Shown one piece after another: positions 58,411-64,000 of a stretch of 64,000 nt of DNA. Under the pieces are notes generated by a model. That model was given only the letters and a program-made list of their open reading frames with translations. It was not told where the DNA came from and did no database searches. Both the position numbers and the translations under genes were made by a program. Position 1 is the stretch's first letter; each line of letters starts with the position of its first letter. The stretch spans positions 23,873,455 to 23,937,454 of the forward strand of contig CM046848.1 of the NCBI GenBank assembly GCA_025618425.1, read 5' to 3'. This DNA is from Heliocidaris tuberculata (Eukaryota; Echinodermata; Echinoidea; Camarodonta; Echinometridae).

Positions 58411-59256
58411 ATTAAACACAAATTGGCAACTCTGCGACGTATCTTGCGAGCTCCTCTCCCATTAGCCCTGTACCCCAAAAATCATTAATTTCCATTTTCT
58501 CTCTCTCTCAAACTTTCACTAATCTGTTTCTCTCATTGTTCTTCTTTTATTCAAATCAACTTAATAAGAGGGTGGTAGTGAAAAAAATAAGTGGGGGCTA
58601 AGGGCGATTAGCCCCCGAAGCTCTTGAAAAAGCCACCGTAAATGAAAAAAGAGCCACCGTCAAATAATATTTCTGCCCATGGGTCGTAGTGCACTAAAAT
58701 CTCTGAACACAGTAGGTGGACTTCCAAGTAGCCCTCACAAAAGAAATTTGAATTTCTACACTGGAGGGTGGAATTTCCCTTTAATAGCTCAACCACCCCC
58801 TTGTAATTTTTTTTTGCTGCTTGGCTCTTAATGGGGGATTTCAGAAGAAAAAAGTACCAAGGGCTAATTCTCCCCAACATACATGTAGGTACCAACAAAG
58901 ATACACAAATGTAATAGATGTGTCAATGGATACTTTTAACTTGCCAAATTGCTTTGGCCCCCCCCCCCTCCCCCAACTACCCATGCTACTGCCTGAATTT
59001 TTTTTTTTTTTTACAACAGCAACATCAGCAAAAAGAGCTAATTTACCAGCAGAAAGATAGCCGGATTTTGATTATGGATGAAACCTCTTATATTTCCCAA
59101 CTCCCCATTATGTTTGTAGTGAGGAAACAATCAATCCTGCCATGATATTTCATACCAGACTTGTGGGGCAACTATTCTTGGTTCTATAAGTTTTGCTGCA
59201 GGAACAAATAAAAATGGCGCTATCCATCTAGAAATAGATCACAATTTTCTCCATTA

Positions 59257-59671
59257 TTAACCCTTTCAAGACAATTGACCACATTTTGTGGTTTGGCTCA
59301 ATAACTTTTGATTCAGAGTTCAAAAAAATAACCAGATGCAGGAGTAGAAAAAGCAAAATTTTCTACACACATTGTGTCCATTTTTGTTGCGTGACCATAT
59401 TGCGTTTGATGCCAGGAATTTCAAAAAGGAGAATAAGCTTCATAATCCTTAAATTGGCAACACATTGAGAGGTTCAAAATCACTATTTTTTATCAAAATT
59501 GGCAATTTTTTCAACTTTTCGACTAAGTTTCTAATGATGTATATTGTTTTCAAAGACATTGCATTTTGTTAGAACCATGTAGCACTAAAAGAAAAATATT
59601 ATTGTTGCCAATTTGAAGAACGAAATGTGATCAATTTAGCCTTTAAATAATTCCTGTCCTGAAAGGGTTAA
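59257..59671 (-). mobile_element. piggyBac-like MITE family A, copy 5
   Basis: Starts TTAACCCTTTCAAGACAATT and ends CCTGTCCTGAAAGGGTTAA, so both termini and both TTAA sites are intact. About 415 bp. It is the best full-length reference for the family in this window together with copy 1. Confidence 0.85.
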
Positions 59672-60148
59672 TGCTACCAGACAAAAAGATTTCAATTGTG
59701 ATGATGGAGATAATATTTGGAGTTAGTGCAATGCAATTTTAAGTTCAGAATAAAAGTAGGTTCATATATCGTGCTATCAGTAGGCTCTGTGCCAACAGTT
59801 TGCTGTACAATGTCACCATATGTCTGCGAGAGGAAATGGCTGTTTCAAACCACACTACATGTGCTCATTCATCATCTACATGTAAACCCTGTACAGTGCT
59901 TCTCTGTGTATTTTCATACATTCATGTAGAACGCAGTCACATAGACTTAGAAATTAACTGTAGGGAAGTATCCCGGTGTATTGCATATATAGCAATCATG
60001 TGTGGATTATGTAATACATCACATGTATGTCTTTGTAATGTTCACAAATTTCAATATATGTAGGGGATGCGCAAGGCTGTTGAAATTGTCTGTAAGGTTG
60101 AATTCTTGAAAGTCTTTGCGATCATGTTATAGGTACTTTTATCAACCT

Positions 60149-60257
60149 GGGCCCATATTCATAAAACCTTACAACGCCTAGTTGGCAAATAGCCATGTAC
60201 TGTAGCCTATGCAATTTGTTGACAACTAGCTTACTCAGGTTTTATGAACATGGGCCT
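60149..60257. mobile_element. short MITE, about 109 bp
   Basis: Starts GGGCCCATATTCATAAAACC and ends GGTTTTATGAACATGGGCC, imperfect inverted repeats. Similar in style to family D but with a different interior (TAGTTGGCAAATAGCC). Confidence 0.75.
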
Positions 60258-60384
60258 TGATCGTGATTTTTTTGTTATTCGCTAAAATCTTCCCCCCCCC
60301 CCCCCCACCATTACAGTCCAGTGTACAACACATTATCAAACAGCTGTTATGAAAGGAATGCTTGCCAGCGTAGTTATTTTCCAC

Positions 60385-60616
60385 AATAAGCCAGTTCGTA
60401 ATTAGTTCATGGTACAAATGACCCTGAAATGACCCCAATTTGTACGAGCACACACATTTGTTTTGGTGGACGTGCTACTTCGTTAACGTGGAAAATCATA
60501 CTGGTACACGCATCGTGATGCATACAAAATGACAGCTTATACAGGTCAATTGTACTCGGTACAAGTGACCTACATGTATATCTGCACATGGGCAAATTGT
60601 AATTACGATCTGGCTT
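60385..60616. mobile_element. MITE family J, copy 2 (opposite orientation to copy 1)
   Basis: Ends AATAAGCCAGTTCGTAATTA and TGTAATTACGATCTGGCTT are inverted repeats. Read in reverse it follows copy 1 at 44931-45155 over most of its length. Confidence 0.8.
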
Positions 60617-61463
60617 CTCTACAATGAGCACATCTGCAATGACATACCAAATTATTTTGTTTGGCGTTTGGATAAAAGATCATTTAGAGTTTCCGTGGTG
60701 TTATTTAAATAATGTCGTACAATTTCAAACTCAGTATTAAAGGAAACAGCTATGAGAAATGAAATTAAAGATATGAGACAGTCTAAGGTTCATGTATGTA
60801 CATGTCCCATATGTTACCAAGTATTGTGGACTTGTGAACATAAATTGACATAGAAATATAATTTTACAAGATATTTTGTCTGATCTAAGCTCCAGGAGAG
60901 CTATCAGCTTGATACCGTCAATCAGATACACTAAAATCTTAGATGCGGTCGGTAACGTATGGGACAAAATAGATTGATCTGAAACAGAGCCATACCTGTA
61001 TCTTTTCATTATTCATAGTTTGTGGTTATGTCCAAATTAGTATTTTATCATTTATTTGAAGCCAATCTTCAGTGAGAAGGGACTAGTCACCAATGAAATA
61101 AAGTTGTATACCTTTCAAGGACTTTAAATCATACACGAAAGCTATATTAGACATTTATATGGTTAACTGGTTACAGATCATCAAGGAAAGTTGATTAACT
61201 GGTATATCTACAGCCTGCAGGGAAAGTTAACTCAAGAGCTGACTTAACTTTCGACTTCACTTGTTTTATGTGTCTAGATTAGTGTGTGTCAAATTGTCTA
61301 CTGAAAAGTTGCATTTACCTTTATCTACAGTGCAGCTTGTACTTTTAAAAGTAGGAATATCTCTTTTACAGCAGTAATATTTGAAGCTGATGTTTTGAAT
61401 TTATGTTACCAGTGCGGAGCCCGAAACATAAAGAGCGTAGATATTTGGGTGATTGGTCTCCTT

Positions 61464-61858
61464 CAACCTTTTCAGGACATGAATTATTTAAGGGCTAAAT
61501 TGATCACATTTTGTTCTTCAAATTGGCAACAATAATATTTTTCTTTTAGTGCTACAAGATTGTAATAAGGGGTAATGTCTTTGAAAACAATATATATGGT
61601 TAAAAGAATTGTCGAAAAGTTGAAAAAATTGCCAATTTCGATAAAAAACAATGATTTTGAACCTCTCAATGTGTTGCCAATTTGAGGATTTTAAAGCTTA
61701 TTCTCCTTTTTAAAATTCCTGGGATCAAATGCAATATGGTCATGTAACAAGAATGGACATAGTTTGTGCAGAAATTTTTGTTATTTCTACTCATGTATCT
61801 GGTATATTTTTCAGGGCTCTGAATCAAAAGTTATTGAGCCAAACCACGAAAGGGTTAA
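61464..61858 (+). mobile_element. piggyBac-like MITE family A, copy 6
   Basis: Starts CAACCTTTTCAGGACATGAA and ends CCACGAAAGGGTTAA. A deletion of about 18 bp removed the segment before the right terminus. Confidence 0.75.
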
Positions 61859-62170
61859 GCATTACATTGGATGTCGTTTTGTCATTCTGAATTGCTACAG
61901 AATTGACACCCCTCCCCTGTGCATAGAAGTACACAACTTTGCCAAGGGGACTGACCCCTCTTACCTGAAAATCAGCTTTTGGCTTTCTAAATTTTGCAAG
62001 AAAATGAAGCAAGCAAACAAAAAAATTTTATACTTGATATTTTTTTTTTCCAATGAAATTATAATATATTTAAAATCATATGTATGGACACCTCACTGCC
62101 TATATATGAGATGATGAATATTAGTAATATCTTTAAGTTCAGCCCTCATCTTCAGCCCTATGGCAGTTCT

Positions 62171-62319
62171 GGACCCTGTTTCATAAAACTTGTTATCAAT
62201 AACAACTGCCCCATTGCTATGACAAATTTGCTCTCAGCCAATCAGATTCAAGGATTTCAGTAACTTATAACAATTATTGTAACTTGTTATTGATGACAAA
62301 TTTTATGCAATAGGGTCCT
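62171..62319. mobile_element. MITE family D, copy 2
   Basis: Starts GGACCCTGTTTCATAAAACT and ends TTTTATGCAATAGGGTCC. The interior matches 8765-8912 (AGCCAATCAGATTCAAGGAT). It ends only about 57 bp before ABL exon 6. Confidence 0.85.
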
Positions 62320-62376
62320 GAATGAATAACTTTCTGTAACCCTCTGGACCGTGTATCATTGTTTTGCAACCACCAG

Positions 62377-62554
62377 GCGTATGCACAAGAGAGCCCCCCT
62401 TCTACATAGTGACCGAGTTCATGCCGTATGGCAACCTGTTGGAATACTTGAGAGAAAACGACGAGACTTCACTGCCGGCCGTGACGTTACTCTACATGGC
62501 GACACAGGTTGCGTTTGGTATGAGCTACTTAGAGAAAAATAGTTTTATTCATAG
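62377..62554 (+). CDS. ABL1: ABL exon 6: hinge, gatekeeper and start of catalytic loop
   Basis: 178 bp as I recall for human, entering at phase 1 (CACCAG acceptor) and leaving at phase 2 (GTGAGT donor). Encodes [20 protein letters not shown] with the gatekeeper threonine (human Thr315) conserved, then [20 protein letters not shown] and IHR, whose Arg codon is completed in the next exon. Confidence 0.97.
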
Positions 62555-62813
62555 GTGAGTCTTGGTGCAGATAGTTTGATTGTAAATGGCCGTTTGCAAC
62601 AAATATTAATACCAATAAAAAGTAACAAATATTATTACCAATATATTTGGTTAAAGATAGTGTTGACTATTGGCAGTTTATCACTGCAAGTAGTTGCTCT
62701 TTCATACATGAGTTACCTAGCACATATTTATTATGTATGTGAAATTTATTTTAGTACATGATAATGCTTGATGTTGTAGCTATAAACAAAAACTATTAAC
62801 AATATGATACAAA

Positions 62814-63027
62814 GGGGTGTTTCACAAAGAGTTCAGTTTGACTTAAAGTCGCACTTAAATTCCTAGTTGCGTGCGGTATATGACACATCACCGCATTGGT
62901 CAGATCATGCTAAGGAGACGCGTGCTATTGGGTAATCTTCTATTGAGATTACGCGTTTAATACCATATGCGCATTTGCACTTACGCATGACTTTAAGTCA
63001 AACTTAACTCTTTGTGAAACACCCCCC
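62814..63027. mobile_element. MITE family G in ABL intron 6
   Basis: Starts GGGGTGTTTCACAAAGAGTT and ends AACTCTTTGTGAAACACCCC, followed inside by GTTTGACTTAAAGTC and its inverse. Inverted arms of about 37 bp, about 214 bp in total. Confidence 0.88.
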
Positions 63028-63174
63028 TGAAGGCTTTTAAGGGTCCCTGAGACACCTCAAAAATGCCCACTGCTTCCTACAGAGTTGATTGTTATTTCCC
63101 ACACTCTTGCCAAGCTTCCATTTATAGCAGTAAACATCTTTAAGGATTATATTTCTTATTAGGTATTCTGTTTT

Positions 63175-63265
63175 CCACACCAGAGTAAAGAGTGGCAAGC
63201 ATAGATAAAATGTCCACCAAAAGATGTTGATGTTGCAGCTTGGATTCAAACTTGGACCTTTTCTG
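63175..63265 (-). mobile_element. degraded SINE fragment
   Basis: Its reverse complement gives TTTGAATCCAAGCTGCAACA, TTTTGGTGGACATTTTATCT and TTGCCACTCTTTACTCTGG, in the order of the B-box, CCTTTGGCAAGACATTTAC and TTGCCACTCTCCACCCAGG blocks of the SINE at 16775-17055. Confidence 0.45.
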
Positions 63266-63483
63266 TATTTTTGGTGATACATGTATGTCCACATATGTCT
63301 ATTCTGTAGAACATCTCTGTTATTTGTATTTTGATATTGATTGCTTTGATGTATGTGACAAAGATGATAGCAGTAGGGACATGCTGACATTACCTAGCTA
63401 ATGCAACACTGTTTATAGAGAGATGTTGCTTTATAAATTTCATGAAATACTAAATTTTATTTTTGTGTTGTTCTTTCTAACAG

Positions 63484-63668
63484 AGATTTAGCTGCAAGAA
63501 ACTGCCTGCTGGGTGAGCACCACCTACTTAAAGTAGCAGACTTTGGTCTAGCTAGGATGGTCCAGGGTGAGATCTACACAGCACAGGCTGGGGCCAAGTT
63601 TCCCATCAAGTGGACTGCCCCAGAGAGTCTGGCCTACTACAAGTTCTCCAGCAAGTCAGACGTATGGG
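63484..63668 (+). CDS. ABL1: ABL exon 7: catalytic loop, DFG motif and activation segment
   Basis: 185 bp as I recall for human, entering at phase 2 (TAACAG) and leaving at phase 1 (GTAGGT). With the previous exon it completes HRDLAARN. Then come VADFGLARM with the metal-binding Asp, the activation-loop Tyr in [16 protein letters not shown], and TAPESLAY. The exon ends at SDVW plus one base, so the rest of the C-lobe lies past the window. Human has SRL where this has ARM after DFGL. No stops or frameshifts. Confidence 0.97.
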
Positions 63669-63824
63669 GTAGGTCTCTCAAGATATCTGCTAGGCTTGTA
63701 TAACCCCTTTCGTGCCGGGAATGGCAAATCCTGCCCAAGAATTGTACTGTTGAACAATGTGTTTAGACTTAAACGGGCTGGTCACATTTCTCCAATAACG
63801 ATAATGATAACAAGATTTTTTTAT

Positions 63825-63907
63825 TAAAGGTACACCCTAGAGCTGCCTACTGTCAAAAGGCAGGAGCACTCTTACACATACACGAAATGTAGTAGGGTGT
63901 ACCTTTA
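63825..63907. mobile_element. 83-bp element with perfect 15-bp terminal inverted repeats
   Basis: TAAAGGTACACCCTA at 63825-63839 and its exact inverse TAGGGTGTACCTTTA at 63893-63907. A very short MITE or a solo hairpin, in ABL intron 7. Confidence 0.8.
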
Positions 63908-64000
63908 AAGGAGAATGAAACCCCAACTTGTATGCACTTTAACATTAGCAGAAAAATCTTAGAAGCATAACTCTGAAAGTTTGAGGAAAAATGGATAAAG
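63903..64000 (+). mobile_element. start of another MITE-like repeat, cut by the window edge
   Basis: Starts TTTAAAGGAGAATGAAACCC and continues to the end. It resembles the TTTAAAGGG-type termini of family C and overlaps the end of the 83-bp element by a few bases. The far terminus is not in view. Confidence 0.4.

Larger units (their letters stand above)
57576..58785. mobile_element. long-hairpin MITE family C, copy 2, interrupted
   Basis: The left arm starts TTAAAGGGGAAGTCCACCCT and the right terminus reads GGGTGGAATTTCCCTTTAA. Between them the MITE is broken by a LINE fragment (57696-58410) and by about 190 bp of other repeat (about 58570-58765). Sequence on both sides of the LINE fragment matches copy 1 at 23243-23793, apart from about 14 bases missing at the junction. 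Confidence 0.75.

Overview
This is animal nuclear DNA. It is AT-rich with small GC-richer islands, has GT-AG introns, and is crowded with short interspersed repeats. The only conserved host gene I recognise is an ABL-family non-receptor tyrosine kinase on the + strand. Its SH3, SH2 and N-terminal kinase exons lie at 50.3-63.7 kb. The repeat content (dense TACATGTA palindromes, many deuterostome-type MITEs, tRNA-derived SINEs with an ATT tail, an intact DIRS element) points to a marine deuterostome, most likely a sea urchin. I cannot fix the species from sequence alone.

Layout. 1-12.1 kb has no gene I can establish: one weak candidate exon (2205-2306), MITEs, a SINE, and local duplications. 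A CpG-richer open segment at 12.2-12.4 kb ends in a phase-1 donor. It is my candidate first coding exon for ABL, because ABL exon 2 at 50.3 kb starts with a phase-1 acceptor. The 38 kb between them would be intron 1. It holds piggyBac-like and long-hairpin MITEs, a 1.1 kb hAT-type element with a perfect 8-bp target duplication, clusters of nuclear-receptor half-sites, a few non-repetitive GC-rich islands, and a complete 6.1 kb DIRS-type tyrosine-recombinase retrotransposon (37517-43643).

Six ABL exons (50329-50517, 52813-53114, 55110-55382, 56719-56803, 62377-62554, 63484-63668) encode the end of the N-terminal cap, SH3, SH2, SH2-kinase linker and the kinase domain through the APE region. The last four match the lengths I recall for human ABL1 exons 4-7 exactly (273, 85, 178, 185 bp) and all phases agree. 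The rest of the kinase domain and the C-terminal tail lie beyond the right edge.

The DIRS element carries Gag-like, RT/RNase H/methyltransferase-like and tyrosine-recombinase ORFs, all open. Its 136-bp inverted terminal repeats differ at one base. Its internal complementary region matches a junction of the two ends through a shared ATT trinucleotide. It therefore looks recent and possibly still competent. It sits in the proposed ABL intron 1 in the sense orientation.
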